DNA of 49,807 nt from Bdellovibrionales bacterium (GCA_020630675.1 JAHDIR010000019.1:1-49807); one strand, 5' to 3'; shown: positions 1-9,135, counted from the stretch's first letter. The notes: generated from the sequence alone by a model not told the origin. Numbers and translations: made by a program.

Positions 1-149
1 TGCGATCAACCCCAGCTTACTGGATAAACTAGGCTAAATTTCTAAGGGTAACGCATCAGTCTAAGCACCACCTAGCGCTGACAGAGCTTGTAACTAATGG
101 TACTTAATTTACTGTTTGAAAACTAATTGATATTTAAGGAACTTAAGTC

Positions 150-692
150 ATGACTGATGGTGCTCAAAACCAATCAAATGATCAGCGTAATTTAATAGAG
201 TCTTCTAAATCTTACGCCTTCACAACCAAGATTGATAAAATTGTTGCCTGGGGAAGAAAAAACTCTCTTTGGCCTATGCCCTACGGAACCGCATGTTGTG
301 GAATCGAAATGATGTCCATTATGGGTCCAAGGTATGACTTGGCTCGTTTCGGTGCCGAAGTGGTTAGGTTCTCTCCACGTCAAGCCGACTTACTTTTAGT
401 TGCAGGAACCATTACTGAAAAAATGGCCCCTGTTATAGTTAGAATTTACGAACAAATGTTAGAGCCAAAGTATGTTGTGGCGATGGGAGCTTGCGCAAGT
501 TCTGGTGGTTTTTATCGAGCTTACCATGTTTTGCAAGGGGTTGATAAAGTCGTTCCCGTTGATTGTTATGTGCCTGGCTGCCCACCAACACCTGAAGCTG
601 TTCTTGATGGCGTGATGTCCATTCAAGAAATGATTGCCAACAATGTGCCACGCCCATGGAAAGAAAGTTGGGTTCCTGGAGAGTACAGATGA
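150..692 (+). CDS. nuoB: NADH-quinone oxidoreductase subunit B
   Basis: This is the complex I peripheral-arm subunit that carries the last iron-sulfur cluster (N2), which passes electrons to quinone at the membrane interface. The four expected cluster ligands are visible: tandem Cys49-Cys50 in TACCGIEMM, Cys115 in GACASSGG and Cys144 in VPGCPP. The length of 180 aa is normal for the family. The ATG at 150 follows an AAGGA ribosome-binding site at about 137-141. The gene opens the nuoB-CD-E-F-G-I operon; its stop overlaps the next start as ATGA. No nuoA is seen in the 149 bases upstream. Identification is secure from the family signature. Confidence 0.97.
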   Translation: MTDGAQNQSNDQRNLIESSKSYAFTTKIDKIVAWGRKNSLWPMPYGTACCGIEMMSIMGPRYDLARFGAEVVRFSPRQADLLLVAGTITEKMAPVIVRIYEQMLEPKYVVAMGACASSGGFYRAYHVLQGVDKVVPVDCYVPGCPPTPEAVLDGVMSIQEMIANNVPRPWKESWVPGEYR

Positions 693-2365
693 ATGTAGAA
701 ACAATTTCTAACCAGTTGTCAGAGAGTATTTCTGGAAAAAAATTTGAAGTTAAATCCATGAATGGTGATGCCGTTCTTAATGTTAGCAAAGAAGATCTCA
801 TTGATGTTTTGTCCCAACTTAAAAATGGGCAAAAGTTTGACTTTCTTATGCATATTGCTGGGGCCGACTATCCTGATCGTGAAAAGAGATTTGAAATTTC
901 TTATGAGCTTTACTCGTCTAAAAACCATAAAAGAATTCGTGTAAAATCCTCAGTAGCAGAAGGTGAGTCTTTACCTACTGCCGTTCAAGTTTGGAGAGCG
1001 GCAAACTGGTACGAGCGTGAAGTTTATGATATGTACGGGGTTAAGTTTGATAACCACCCCAACCTCAGGCGAATTTTAGTCCATCATCAATTTGTTGGGC
1101 ACCCCCTTCGAAAAGATTATCCCGCTGATCGTCAACAACATTGCACAGAAGCCTTACCCATTCATTTCGAAGACGAGTATGATTACACACCAGACCCAAA
1201 CAAAAATTTAGTTCCATTAAACATTGGGCCTTCTCATCCGGCCACTCACGGCACCTTACGAGTGATGGCTGAGTTAGACGGAGAAATGATTCATAGAGCT
1301 CATGTTGAACTTGGTTTCTTGCACAGGTGTTTTGAAAAAATGGCAGAAACACACCCCTACAACCAAGTGATTCCATACACAGATCGTTTGAATTACTGTT
1401 CAGCTCCTATGAATAATGTGGGTTACTGTAAAACGGTCGAAAGAATGTTAGGTGTTGAAATTCCACCTAAAGCTCAGGCGATGAGAATTATTTTATGTGA
1501 ACTTTCACGAGTGATTGACCATATCGTTTGTATTGCTGCCAGTGCGGTTGATATTGGAGCCTTAACTGGATTTTTTCATTTGTTTCAATTTCGTGAGCAG
1601 GTTTACACATTGTTTGAAAAGCTTTGTGGGGCTCGACTAACAGTTTCTCTCACAAGAGTGGGGGGAATGGCTCAAGATGCTCCTGATGGTTGGTATGATG
1701 AGGTCTTGAAGTTTTGTGATAATATGACGGTTGGTATTTCAGACCTAGAAACTTTATTGTCCGGCAATAAAATTTGGATCAACAGAACTCGTGATGTCGG
1801 AAGTATCTCTACCAAAGATGCCATAGAGTGGGGTTACACGGGGCCTTGCCTACGAGCCACCGGTTTAGCGCAAGATTTAAGAAAAGATAACCCATATTAC
1901 GGCTATGAAACTCTAGATTTTGATGTTCCCGTTGGAACTAATGGAGATGTTTGGGACCGTTATCTTGTTCGTGTCGAAGAAATGAAACAGTCTTTAAAAA
2001 TTATACGTCAGGTTGCTAAGAATATTCCGTCTGGCGATTTCACCATTCGCGACAAAAATATAGTGCTTCCTGAAAAGAAAGATGTTTACGGAAACATTGA
2101 AGGATTGATGAACCACTTTATGCTAGTGATTCATGGTCTTAGACCTAAGCCTGGTGAAATTTATGATGCCACCGAGGCAGCTAACGGTGAGCTTGGCTTT
2201 TATTTAGTGAGTGACGGAAGTGGAAATCCTTATCGTTTAAAAGTTAGACCTCCTTGTTTTTCAATTTATCAGTCGTTTCCAGAACAAATCACTGGTGGTT
2301 TAGTGGCTGATGTTATTGCTATTTTAGGAAGTATGAATTTAATTGCTGGTGAGTTAGATAGGTAA
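689..2365 (+). CDS. nuoCD: NADH-quinone oxidoreductase fused subunits C and D
   Basis: This is a fusion of the 30-kDa (NuoC) and 49-kDa (NuoD) subunits of complex I. The first 170 or so residues of the 558-aa protein form the C domain, with the signature around HPNLRRIL and GHPLRKDYP. The D domain starts at about residue 175 with [15 protein letters not shown] and helps form the quinone site. The reading frame is open further upstream to 656, but the ATG at 689 is preferred. It forms a 4-nt ATGA overlap with nuoB and has GGAG about 8 nt upstream. C-D fusions occur in enterobacteria and several other groups, so this is not an assembly artefact. Confidence 0.95.
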   Translation: MNVETISNQLSESISGKKFEVKSMNGDAVLNVSKEDLIDVLSQLKNGQKFDFLMHIAGADYPDREKRFEISYELYSSKNHKRIRVKSSVAEGESLPTAVQVWRAANWYEREVYDMYGVKFDNHPNLRRILVHHQFVGHPLRKDYPADRQQHCTEALPIHFEDEYDYTPDPNKNLVPLNIGPSHPATHGTLRVMAELDGEMIHRAHVELGFLHRCFEKMAETHPYNQVIPYTDRLNYCSAPMNNVGYCKTVERMLGVEIPPKAQAMRIILCELSRVIDHIVCIAASAVDIGALTGFFHLFQFREQVYTLFEKLCGARLTVSLTRVGGMAQDAPDGWYDEVLKFCDNMTVGISDLETLLSGNKIWINRTRDVGSISTKDAIEWGYTGPCLRATGLAQDLRKDNPYYGYETLDFDVPVGTNGDVWDRYLVRVEEMKQSLKIIRQVAKNIPSGDFTIRDKNIVLPEKKDVYGNIEGLMNHFMLVIHGLRPKPGEIYDATEAANGELGFYLVSDGSGNPYRLKVRPPCFSIYQSFPEQITGGLVADVIAILGSMNLIAGELDR

Positions 2366-2377
2366 AAGGAAATCATT

Positions 2378-2851
2378 ATGTTTAAATTATCTAGTGAAGG
2401 TATCGATTTTGTAAAAAAAGAAATTGAGCGCTACGAAACTCGTCGCTCAGCAATCATTCCTTGTTTGTATCGAGTGCAAAAAGAAAATAAAGGGTGGGTA
2501 CCACCTGAGGCCGTGGCTGAACTTTCTCAACTCATGGACCTACCTGAAGCTTGGATTAATGAGATTCTAAATTTTTATACTATGTTTAACAAAGAGCCTA
2601 TTGGTAAGCTTCATGTGCAAGTTTGCTGTAATATATCTTGTTGTATGAATGGAGGTCGTGAGTTGGCCTCTCACTTAAATAAAGAATTTGGTGTGCAAGG
2701 AAATGAAATCAGTAAAGATGGCAATGTGACAATCACAAGAGTGGAGTGTTTAGGTTCATGTGATACTGCTCCGATGATGCAGGTGAATGACAACTATTAT
2801 GAAAACTTAACGCCTGAAAAAGCTGTGTCTGTCATTAAGGAGCTAATGTAA
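2378..2851 (+). CDS. nuoE: NADH-quinone oxidoreductase subunit E
   Basis: This is the thioredoxin-fold [2Fe-2S] subunit (24-kDa type) of the NADH-dehydrogenase module, 157 aa. Cluster ligands follow the family pattern C-x4-C and C-x3-C. The first pair lies within residues 83-89 (CCNISCC), where two alternative cysteine pairs exist, and the second pair is Cys124 and Cys128 (CLGSC). The ATG is preceded by AAAGGAAA. The stop TAA and the nuoF ATG overlap by one base (TAATG), consistent with translational coupling. It lies 12 nt after nuoCD in the same operon. Confidence 0.95.
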   Translation: MFKLSSEGIDFVKKEIERYETRRSAIIPCLYRVQKENKGWVPPEAVAELSQLMDLPEAWINEILNFYTMFNKEPIGKLHVQVCCNISCCMNGGRELASHLNKEFGVQGNEISKDGNVTITRVECLGSCDTAPMMQVNDNYYENLTPEKAVSVIKELM

Positions 2852-4140
2852 TGCAAGTAAAAGTATTGTCTGAACATTATGACAAGCCTGAGTTTCAGGG
2901 TTTAGAAGGTTATAAAAAATTAGGTGGATATGTAGAGCTTGAAAAAGCTTTCAAAATGGACCCTAAGCAAATTATAGAAGATGTTAAAGCCGCTGGGCTA
3001 AGAGGCCGTGGTGGTGCCGGCTTTCCCACAGGTGTTAAGTGGGGTTTTTTACCTGATAATGGTGAGCCACGTTACCTTCTCTGCAACGCCGATGAAGGGG
3101 AGCCAGGAACTTTTAAAGATAGAATGATGATGGAAAGAGCTCCTCATCAACTTATTGAAGGTATGATTATTTCCTCTTTTGCGATTGGTTCCAAAAAATC
3201 ATACATTTACGTGAGAGGAGAATATGATGAGAGTATTCGTATTCTTACAAAAGCCTTAGATGAAGCTTATAAGGCAGGAATGCTTGGGAAAAATATATTA
3301 GGTAGTGGTTTTGATCACGACATGGATATTTATGTTGGAGCTGGTGCTTATATTTGTGGTGAAGAAACAGCTATGATTTCTTCTTTAGAAGGTTATAAAG
3401 GACAGCCCAAATTAAAGCCTCCTTTTCCAGCTATCGAAGGTTATTTAGGTAAGCCAACGATTGTCAATAATGTGGAAAGTTTAGCCGCCGTTAAATATAT
3501 TATTCGTGATGGTGTTGAGGGGTATCGCAAACATGGAACTGAAAAATCAGCAGGTACCAAATTGTTTTCAGTCAGTGGTAATGTGGTCAAGCCCGGTAAC
3601 TATGAAATTCCCTTAGGAATGCCCATGAAAACTTTAATCAACGACTTATGCGGAGGCATGAAACCTGGGCGTCAACTAAAGGCTGTTATTCCTGGAGGGT
3701 CTTCCACTCCAATTCTTACTGCTGAAGAAGCTATGAAAGTAAATATGGATTATGAAAGTATGGCAGAATTTGGCACCTTTTTAGGTTCTGGAGCCGTGAT
3801 AGTTATTGATGATAGCAATTGTATGGTTGATCTTTTAGGTGTTCTTATGCACTTCTATCACCATGAATCTTGTGGGCAGTGCACTCCATGTCGGGAAGGA
3901 ACAGGTTGGTTGAATAAACTTGTTGCGAGTATTTATAAGGGAGAAGCCAAAATGACAGACCTTGAACTCATTAATGGTATCTCTAACCATATGATGGGCA
4001 AGACCATTTGCGCTTTGTCGGATGCTGCTGCTATGCCGGCCTTAAGTTTTTTGAAAAAGTTTAGAGAAGAATTTGAATTTTATATTCGTGAAGGTAAATC
4101 AAAAGTAAAAGGATCGAGCTATGCCCAAATGCACCATTAA
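2851..4140 (+). CDS. nuoF: NADH-quinone oxidoreductase subunit F
   Basis: This 429-aa protein is the NADH- and FMN-binding (51-kDa type) subunit, which oxidises NADH and feeds electrons into the complex I chain. The glycine-rich FMN/NADH segment GLRGRGGAGFPTG is at about residues 49-61. The N3 [4Fe-4S] ligands are Cys341, Cys344 and Cys347 (SCGQCTPCREG) with a distal cysteine at 387. It overlaps nuoE by one base and nuoG by 20 bases. All parts of the family are present and nothing looks degenerate. Confidence 0.96.
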   Translation: MQVKVLSEHYDKPEFQGLEGYKKLGGYVELEKAFKMDPKQIIEDVKAAGLRGRGGAGFPTGVKWGFLPDNGEPRYLLCNADEGEPGTFKDRMMMERAPHQLIEGMIISSFAIGSKKSYIYVRGEYDESIRILTKALDEAYKAGMLGKNILGSGFDHDMDIYVGAGAYICGEETAMISSLEGYKGQPKLKPPFPAIEGYLGKPTIVNNVESLAAVKYIIRDGVEGYRKHGTEKSAGTKLFSVSGNVVKPGNYEIPLGMPMKTLINDLCGGMKPGRQLKAVIPGGSSTPILTAEEAMKVNMDYESMAEFGTFLGSGAVIVIDDSNCMVDLLGVLMHFYHHESCGQCTPCREGTGWLNKLVASIYKGEAKMTDLELINGISNHMMGKTICALSDAAAMPALSFLKKFREEFEFYIREGKSKVKGSSYAQMHH

Positions 4141-5674
4141 TGGCCAAGAAGTAGAGGTTAAAGAAGGGGCGACCATTATAGAAGCCTTTAAAAAAATGAG
4201 TGAAGACATTGCTCATTACTGTTGGCACCCTGGTTTATCAGTTGCAGGTGTTTGCCGCCTTTGTATGGTCGATGTTGAAGGGGCGCGTGGTCCTCAAATT
4301 GCTTGTAACACGGTTGTTAGAGAAGGAATGGTTATAACTAACCAAAGCGAACAAATTAAAGATATCGTTCGTTGGGGAATGGACTTTCACTTAATCAACC
4401 ACCCCTTAGATTGTCCTATTTGTGATCAAGCCGGTGAGTGTGGCTTACAAGAACAGTATATGAAGTTTGGTAAGTACGACCCTGAAATGGGTTTGCAGAA
4501 AGTAAAAAAGCGTAAAGTGGTTGATTTAGGTGAAAGAGTTGTTCTTGATAGTGAACGCTGTATCTTGTGCTCTCGTTGTGTTCGTTTCACAGATGAGGTT
4601 TCTAAAACTAATGAGTTAGGAATTTTTAACCGTGGCGACCGTAGTGAAATTGGAACTTACAAAGATAAGCCTCTGAACAATAAATACTCTTTAAATACAG
4701 TTGATATTTGTCCTGTAGGTGCATTAACTTCTAAAGATTTTCGTTTTCGTCAAAGAGTTTGGTATCTAAAAAATGCTGATACAATTTGTAACGGCTGCTC
4801 TACAGGTTGTAGTGTTAAAACTTACTATAACGAAGAGGGGTTATTTAGAGTTAAACCGAACCATAATGAAGATGTAAACGGCTATTGGATGTGTGATGAA
4901 GGTCGTGACCTTTATAAGTTTGCCAACAAAGAAAGCCGACTTTTAAAAGCTAAAAAATTTGATGGTTCTACTTGGGAAGAGGTTTCTGCAGGAAGTGCCG
5001 TGAAATCATTGAGTCATCAATTATTGGAAACTATCAAAGAAACTCCAAGCAAGGTGGCGGTGGTCTATACTGGGCAATTTACTAACCAAGAGTATGCCGA
5101 CAGTTTAAAGTCTTTTGATGGTTTAGGGGTTAATAATTTTTATCACTGGATGAATAATCAAGCCAGTAAAGATGAATTTGATGGTCTTTTGATTCGTGGA
5201 GATAAAAACCCAAATACTAAAGGTTTACAAAATGAGGCCAGTAAGTTTTCTGGGCTTAAAAAGTTAGAAAACTTATTCAATGAACTTGAGTCAGGAAATA
5301 TAGAGACTGTTTTTGTAATGGCTCCTGAAAATATTTCGGCTTACCCTGAATATGAAAGTCATTTTAAAGCCCTGTCTAAAGCGAAAAATTTTATTTGGAT
5401 GGGAGCTAATCAGACAAGTTGTTATGAGTCGACGAACAGTTCCAACACTTATTTAATTCCGTTAAAAAGTTATGTAGAAAAATCCGGAACGTTTACAAAC
5501 CATAATGGTACTGATCAAAACTTTAATTACGTAACCACGCTTGTGGCTGGCGCTTTAACTTTATCAGAAGCTATGACTTTATTTGAAGGCCAAGATCTTG
5601 ACTTTGAAATCAGGCCCAAAATTTATAAAACTATGAAGAACAACCATTTTACTTCCGACAGAGGTGAGTTATGA
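4121..5674 (+). CDS. nuoG: NADH-quinone oxidoreductase subunit G, short form
   Basis: This is the iron-sulfur subunit of the NADH module, 517 aa. The N-terminal ferredoxin domain has the N1b [2Fe-2S] ligands Cys34, Cys45, Cys48 and Cys62. It is followed by the His-Cys segment (HPLDCPICDQAGECGLQ) and a ferredoxin-like segment CILCSRC with a later CPVGAL. A CNGCSTGCSV motif at about residues 225-234 begins the molybdopterin-oxidoreductase-like part. That part is shorter and less recognisable than usual, since many NuoG proteins are near 700-900 aa. The start lies inside the nuoF end (20-nt overlap). The nuoI start overlaps the stop as ATGA, so no nuoH intervenes. Confidence 0.93.
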   Translation: MPKCTINGQEVEVKEGATIIEAFKKMSEDIAHYCWHPGLSVAGVCRLCMVDVEGARGPQIACNTVVREGMVITNQSEQIKDIVRWGMDFHLINHPLDCPICDQAGECGLQEQYMKFGKYDPEMGLQKVKKRKVVDLGERVVLDSERCILCSRCVRFTDEVSKTNELGIFNRGDRSEIGTYKDKPLNNKYSLNTVDICPVGALTSKDFRFRQRVWYLKNADTICNGCSTGCSVKTYYNEEGLFRVKPNHNEDVNGYWMCDEGRDLYKFANKESRLLKAKKFDGSTWEEVSAGSAVKSLSHQLLETIKETPSKVAVVYTGQFTNQEYADSLKSFDGLGVNNFYHWMNNQASKDEFDGLLIRGDKNPNTKGLQNEASKFSGLKKLENLFNELESGNIETVFVMAPENISAYPEYESHFKALSKAKNFIWMGANQTSCYESTNSSNTYLIPLKSYVEKSGTFTNHNGTDQNFNYVTTLVAGALTLSEAMTLFEGQDLDFEIRPKIYKTMKNNHFTSDRGEL

Positions 5675-6198
5675 GTTATGTGGTAAAGCAACCCGACCAG
5701 CTTTCTAAATGGTACTTGCCTGGCATACTTAAAGGCTTGGGGTATACATTCAAAAATATGATTAAAAATATTTTTGGCTTAAAAAAAATGCCAACTCTGA
5801 ACTACCCAGAAGAAAAATACAAATATGGCCCTCGTTTTAAAGGCAGCCATATTTTGACTGTTAAAAAAGATGGTTCATTACGTTGCACGGCTTGTATGTT
5901 ATGTGCCACGAACTGTCCTGCTCAATGTATTAGTATCACAGCAAGTGAACATGATGACCCAGAGGTAGAAAAATACCCCATTAAATATGAAATCGATGTA
6001 CTTCGTTGTGTTTATTGTGGGTTTTGTGAGGAAGCTTGCCCTGTAGACGCCGTTAGAATGGGGCCTGAGTGGCAAACTCCTGGCTTAGGAGACGCTAACT
6101 TCACTTACGATATTCAAAAGCTTGCTTACCGAGCAAATCTCAAAGGTGGAATTCAAAGCTCTTTAGACGATAAAGAGCGCCACGAAGCTGGAATTTAA
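5671..6198 (+). CDS. nuoI: NADH-quinone oxidoreductase subunit I
   Basis: This 175-aa ferredoxin-like subunit (TYKY type) carries clusters N6a and N6b, which link the NADH module to NuoB. Two complete [4Fe-4S] motifs are present: Cys72, 75, 78, 82 and Cys113, 116, 119, 123. The gene is coupled to nuoG by an ATGA overlap and is the last gene of the operon. A strong stem-loop follows at 6231-6264. The usual downstream membrane genes nuoJ-N are not here. Confidence 0.95.
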   Translation: MSYVVKQPDQLSKWYLPGILKGLGYTFKNMIKNIFGLKKMPTLNYPEEKYKYGPRFKGSHILTVKKDGSLRCTACMLCATNCPAQCISITASEHDDPEVEKYPIKYEIDVLRCVYCGFCEEACPVDAVRMGPEWQTPGLGDANFTYDIQKLAYRANLKGGIQSSLDDKERHEAGI

Positions 6199-6230
6199 TT
6201 TTTCAAGAATAAACACTTTTAACTGAGTAT

Positions 6231-6270
6231 GTTTCACTTTAGAGCTATGGCCTTAAAGTGAAACAATTTT
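6231..6270 (+). terminator. Putative terminator of the nuo operon
   Basis: A perfect 11-bp inverted repeat (6231-6241 and 6254-6264, GTTTCACTTTA and its complement) encloses a 12-nt loop, and AATTTTAT follows. It lies 33 nt after the nuoI stop. The stem is AT-rich and the U-tract short, so termination strength is uncertain. Confidence 0.6.
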
Positions 6271-6424
6271 ATAAGACTTTAATTAGTGTTAAATTCAAAG
6301 ACAGCTTTACAATTTCTGACACATTTTTCTGTTTTTTTTCCTTCAGATGAAAAAAAACTAACTTAGACCTGACCTTTGTTTGGCACTAGATTTGTATAAT
6401 CTATGACTGTTGACGGAGGGATTT

Positions 6425-6502
6425 ATGAAAAAAACAGTGATTTTATTTCCATTAAAAAAGAAAATTGAAAGCTATATAACTTTTAAAATTAAATCAAAAT
6501 AA
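6425..6502 (+). CDS. Possible 25-aa cationic small protein
   Basis: A 25-codon ORF starts with ATG five bases after a strong GGAGGG ribosome-binding site (6415-6420), and a perfect -10 box TATAAT lies at 6395-6400. The peptide is rich in lysine (8 K against 1 E) with hydrophobic stretches, beginning MKKTVILFPLKKK. A G/C-rich hairpin follows 30 nt later. The gene-like layout is seen directly. The product is not recognised, and conservation is needed to separate a real small protein from chance. Confidence 0.4.
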   Translation: MKKTVILFPLKKKIESYITFKIKSK

Positions 6503-6612
6503 TACAATCAATTCAGTCATTGATTGAGTCTATGGGGGCTTTCTTGACCCCCATCTTGGATACTGATAGAAGCCCCTGATTTTCAGGCCTTAGAGCAAAG
6601 AAAAACTATATA

Positions 6613-6637
6613 AAAAAATGAGTAAAAGCTTTTTACT
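6613..6637 (-). terminator. Rho-independent terminator of the LamG lipoprotein gene
   Basis: Read on the minus strand, an AGTAAAAAGC/TTTTACT stem overlaps the stop codon and is followed by CATTTTTTTATA. This is a typical hairpin plus U-tract placed right at the end of the gene. Confidence 0.65.
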
Positions 6638-7562
6638 GAGCTGAAACAAAGGTGGTCGGAGCATTGTCTTTGTAAGGATGGGTGTTATCCAGCTGAAAAG
6701 CTCTACCCCATTTGTGTGCTAAATAACCTTCCATTTTTAAGCGATCTGATTCACTTAATGAGTCTGCAAACCAAACAATTTCAGCAATATGCCCTTTGTA
6801 CAAGTTACTAAAAGAAGTGTTGATATAAGAACCCAAGCGAGCTGGGCCCGCTGAAGCCGTATTTAGGTTTTGAAATTGGCTGTCTAAAACACCATTGTGG
6901 TAAAGTGTAAGACTGTTGCCTGTTCTATGATGTGTTTCAAAAATCCAGTCCCCTGAGGAATAATAGGAAGAGAAACGCCAGTTATTTCTGTCATAGTATT
7001 TGTAGCGATTTCCAGTTGAACTTGATGTAATCATAAAGTCTTCTGCTGCCGTTGGGTAAGTGGACATAATCACTCCAAGGCCGTTATCTGTATCTTGAAA
7101 ATAAACAATAAAAGCTGTGAAATTTTGGTTGGGTTGCCAGTTAGCACTAACTATATCTAAGGTTTGTTGATTCGTTTTAGCAAAATAAATAGCATCAAGG
7201 TTGTTCTGCGCCGAAGCAACAAGCTCTGGCCTTCTGCTTGTTTCACTTTGGGTGGCATTTTTATTGTTACCGCTTTTATCAAGCCAACAACCGATAGGGT
7301 CTGAGTTGGAGGCTGCAGGGGTTGAGCAGCCACTGTCTTGAAATAAAGAGTCACTGTCGCTGGCATCTAGCCACATAAGCATTCCAGAAACATCACCAGG
7401 GACAAAGGCAACTTCAGTGCCTTCGTTAGCCGGGGGAGTTTGTTCAGTTTCGGGTTCTTCACCATAAATGAGTTCATCGACTTCATTACATTGAAGTATA
7501 AAGAGACTTAAAAAAAGAATTATAAAGACTTTAGTTTTTTCTACTAGAATTGGGCTTGTCAT
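6633..7562 (-). CDS. LamG-like (concanavalin-fold) lipoprotein
   Basis: This is a secreted lipoprotein of 309 aa. The hydrophobic signal segment ends in the lipobox LFILQC. A low-complexity Glu/Thr/Pro linker follows, then a concanavalin A-like/LamG-type jelly-roll domain that starts around MLMWLDASDSDS. It ends with a helix of the type EGYLAHKWG, common at the end of such domains. The ATG at 7562 is preferred over an upstream in-frame TTG at 7574, because GGAT lies upstream of the ATG and nothing resembling an SD precedes the TTG. A sigma-28-like promoter lies 47 nt upstream. The likely role is surface or periplasmic glycan or protein binding; the ligand is unknown. Fold similarity to the array at 42730-49807 is clear, but sequence similarity is low. 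Confidence 0.75.
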   Translation of the reverse strand: MTSPILVEKTKVFIILFLSLFILQCNEVDELIYGEEPETEQTPPANEGTEVAFVPGDVSGMLMWLDASDSDSLFQDSGCSTPAASNSDPIGCWLDKSGNNKNATQSETSRRPELVASAQNNLDAIYFAKTNQQTLDIVSANWQPNQNFTAFIVYFQDTDNGLGVIMSTYPTAAEDFMITSSSTGNRYKYYDRNNWRFSSYYSSGDWIFETHHRTGNSLTLYHNGVLDSQFQNLNTASAGPARLGSYINTSFSNLYKGHIAEIVWFADSLSESDRLKMEGYLAHKWGRAFQLDNTHPYKDNAPTTFVSAQ

Positions 7563-7615
7563 AGTTTGATCCAATGCGGTTTTGATTAAACGTACAATAT
7601 TACACCGCTAATTAA

Positions 7616-7643
7616 TTATCGGGACTAAAGGCCCAAGACTTTA
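7616..7643 (-). promoter_or_regulatory. Sigma-28-like promoter of the LamG lipoprotein gene
   Basis: On the minus strand TAAAGTCT (7643-7636), a 12-nt spacer and CCCGATAA (7623-7616) match the flagellar sigma consensus TAAAGTTT-N11-GCCGATAA at 7 of 8 and 7 of 8 positions, with one extra spacer base. The predicted transcript start is near 7609, 47 nt before the ATG. Confidence 0.6.
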
Positions 7644-7697
7644 GTAATACTTAATAAATATTTATAAAAAGGCTAAGCATTTGAGATGAAACATTTT

Positions 7698-7726
7698 TTG
7701 ACTCTTTAACGAGACAAATGTAAACA
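7698..7726 (+). promoter_or_regulatory. Putative sigma-70 promoter of the AarF-like gene
   Basis: TTGACT (7698-7703), a 17-nt spacer and TAAACA (7721-7726) form a fair sigma-70 promoter. Its start point would fall at about 7732-7733, on the second in-frame ATG of the gene. Confidence 0.45.
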
Positions 7727-7731
7727 TGGTT

Positions 7732-9048
7732 ATGGCTAAAAAATCTCCTCCAAAGTCGCCCTTCAAACGTTCGTTGTCTCTTTTTGGGGCTGCGGCTCAA
7801 ATTGCCTCAAAAGAACTCTCTTCTAAAGTTAAAACTGTGATTAAAAATACTGTTGAGGAAAAAGCTAGCGAAAATGTAAAATTAAGAATAGCTCAAGCAA
7901 AAATTATAAGTGAAAACTTAGGTCAGTTAAAAGGGGCCGCCATGAAAGTGGGGCAACTTTTAAGTACTGAAGCTAAAGATTTTTTACCTCAAGAAGCATT
8001 AGACATATTAGCTAAACTACAAAGTGATGCTCCAAAAGTAGATTTTGATGTTATGTATGAACAGATCATTGACGACTTGGGTGAAGAAAAATTTAATCAG
8101 TTAAAAAACTTTCAAGAAAAACCAATAGCTGCCGCCAGTATTGGGCAGGTTTACAGTGCTTCTTTGCCTGAGGGAAAAGAAGTTGTCTTGAAAGTACAAT
8201 ACCCTGGGGTTGCAAGCTCTATTCATTCAGATATAAAAATATTAAAAAAGCTCATAGAGCCCATGCTTAAAATTTCTGGTCGTCAAATTGAGCTAGATGA
8301 AATCTTTGAAGAGATCGCAAAAACATTAAGCTTAGAAGCTGATTATTTAAACGAGGCTAAGGCAACAACCAAGTATCGTGAAAATATATTAGGTCATGAT
8401 CAGTTTTTAGTTCCCGAAGTTATTCCTGAGTTTAGTGGAAAAAAAGTTTTATGTATGACTAAAATATCAGGCGTTAGTTTATTTGAGTGGATTAAAAGTC
8501 AGCCCAGCTATGATCAACGACTTTTTATTGGTCAATCCATCTTAGACCTTTTTATGCTAGAATTTTTTCATCATGGTTTTGTTCAAACAGATCCCAACTT
8601 TGGAAACTACTTAGTTCAAGAAGACCCTCTAGCTCTTGTTTTGCTCGATTTTGGTTCTACCAAAAAGTACACTAAAAAATTTATTAACAGTTATAAAAAA
8701 CTTTTAAGTGTTCTTGTTCAAGACGACCCTAAAGTTGTTCTCGAAGCCGCTTATGATTTTGATTTATTAGATCCTCGAGAGTCTAAAGAGGCCCAGGATA
8801 ATTTAGTTGAAATGTTACAGGCCTCCTTTGAGCCCTTTCGACCAGAAGTTCAGCCCTTCAAGTTTGATGATCAGGATTATGCCAAAAGAAGTCGTGAAGT
8901 CGTTTTAAAGTTTATATCTTCTTTAAAATATACTCCTCCCAGAAAAGATCTCATTTTCTTACATCGAAAGTTGGGAGGAATCTTTAATTTACTTAAGAAT
9001 CTAGAGATTGAATTAGATCTCACTCCCTACTGGGAACAAATGACATAA
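7732..9048 (+). CDS. AarF/UbiB (ABC1) family atypical kinase
   Basis: This is a 438-aa protein kinase-like fold protein of the UbiB/ABC1/ADCK family. Family members support ubiquinone biosynthesis or lipid homeostasis, probably through ATPase activity. The hallmark KxGQ motif is present (MKVGQLLS), followed by the Ala-rich nucleotide loop AAASIGQVYSA, the lysine strand VVLKVQYPG, a catalytic-loop equivalent TDPNFGN and the metal-binding DFG (LVLLDFGS). The canonical ADPHPGN is changed to TDPNFGN, but the Asp and Asn are kept. An earlier in-frame ATG at 7726 exists. The ATG at 7732 is preferred because a predicted promoter would start transcription there and no good SD precedes either. It is monocistronic in context. 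Confidence 0.88.
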   Translation: MAKKSPPKSPFKRSLSLFGAAAQIASKELSSKVKTVIKNTVEEKASENVKLRIAQAKIISENLGQLKGAAMKVGQLLSTEAKDFLPQEALDILAKLQSDAPKVDFDVMYEQIIDDLGEEKFNQLKNFQEKPIAAASIGQVYSASLPEGKEVVLKVQYPGVASSIHSDIKILKKLIEPMLKISGRQIELDEIFEEIAKTLSLEADYLNEAKATTKYRENILGHDQFLVPEVIPEFSGKKVLCMTKISGVSLFEWIKSQPSYDQRLFIGQSILDLFMLEFFHHGFVQTDPNFGNYLVQEDPLALVLLDFGSTKKYTKKFINSYKKLLSVLVQDDPKVVLEAAYDFDLLDPRESKEAQDNLVEMLQASFEPFRPEVQPFKFDDQDYAKRSREVVLKFISSLKYTPPRKDLIFLHRKLGGIFNLLKNLEIELDLTPYWEQMT

Positions 9049-9064
9049 TTTTATCATAATTCCT

Positions 9065-9079
9065 GTCTCCTCTTGAGAC
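9065..9079 (+). terminator. Weak stem-loop after the AarF-like gene
   Basis: GTCTC and GAGAC enclose a five-base loop, 16 nt after the stop. Only a delayed short T-run follows, so this is a weak terminator candidate. Confidence 0.3.
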
Positions 9080-9135
9080 CAAACCTATGTTTTTAAAAAG
9101 TCCTCTAGTAAGATTATTTAGTGGTTGGAGGTTTT

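Larger units (their letters stand above)
6199..6632. other. 434-nt gap between nuoI and the LamG lipoprotein gene
   Basis: Besides the stem-loop at 6231-6264, the gap holds a poly-T/poly-A inverted repeat (6331-6339 and 6350-6358) and a perfect TATAAT at 6395-6400. It also holds a short ORF with a strong ribosome-binding site (6425-6502) and a G/C-rich hairpin at 6532-6554 (ATGGGGG and CCCCCAT). No longer gene is visible. Confidence 0.5.

Noticed and set aside
1-149. Short open stretch at the left edge (ending TAA at 34-36), possibly the end of an upstream gene such as nuoA
   Set aside because: Eleven codons are too few to identify, and nothing resembles a NuoA C-terminus. No tRNA fold was seen either.
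439-801. Antisense open frames over nuoB
   Set aside because: They are shadows of the conserved nuoB and nuoCD codons; no ribosome-binding site or known domain.
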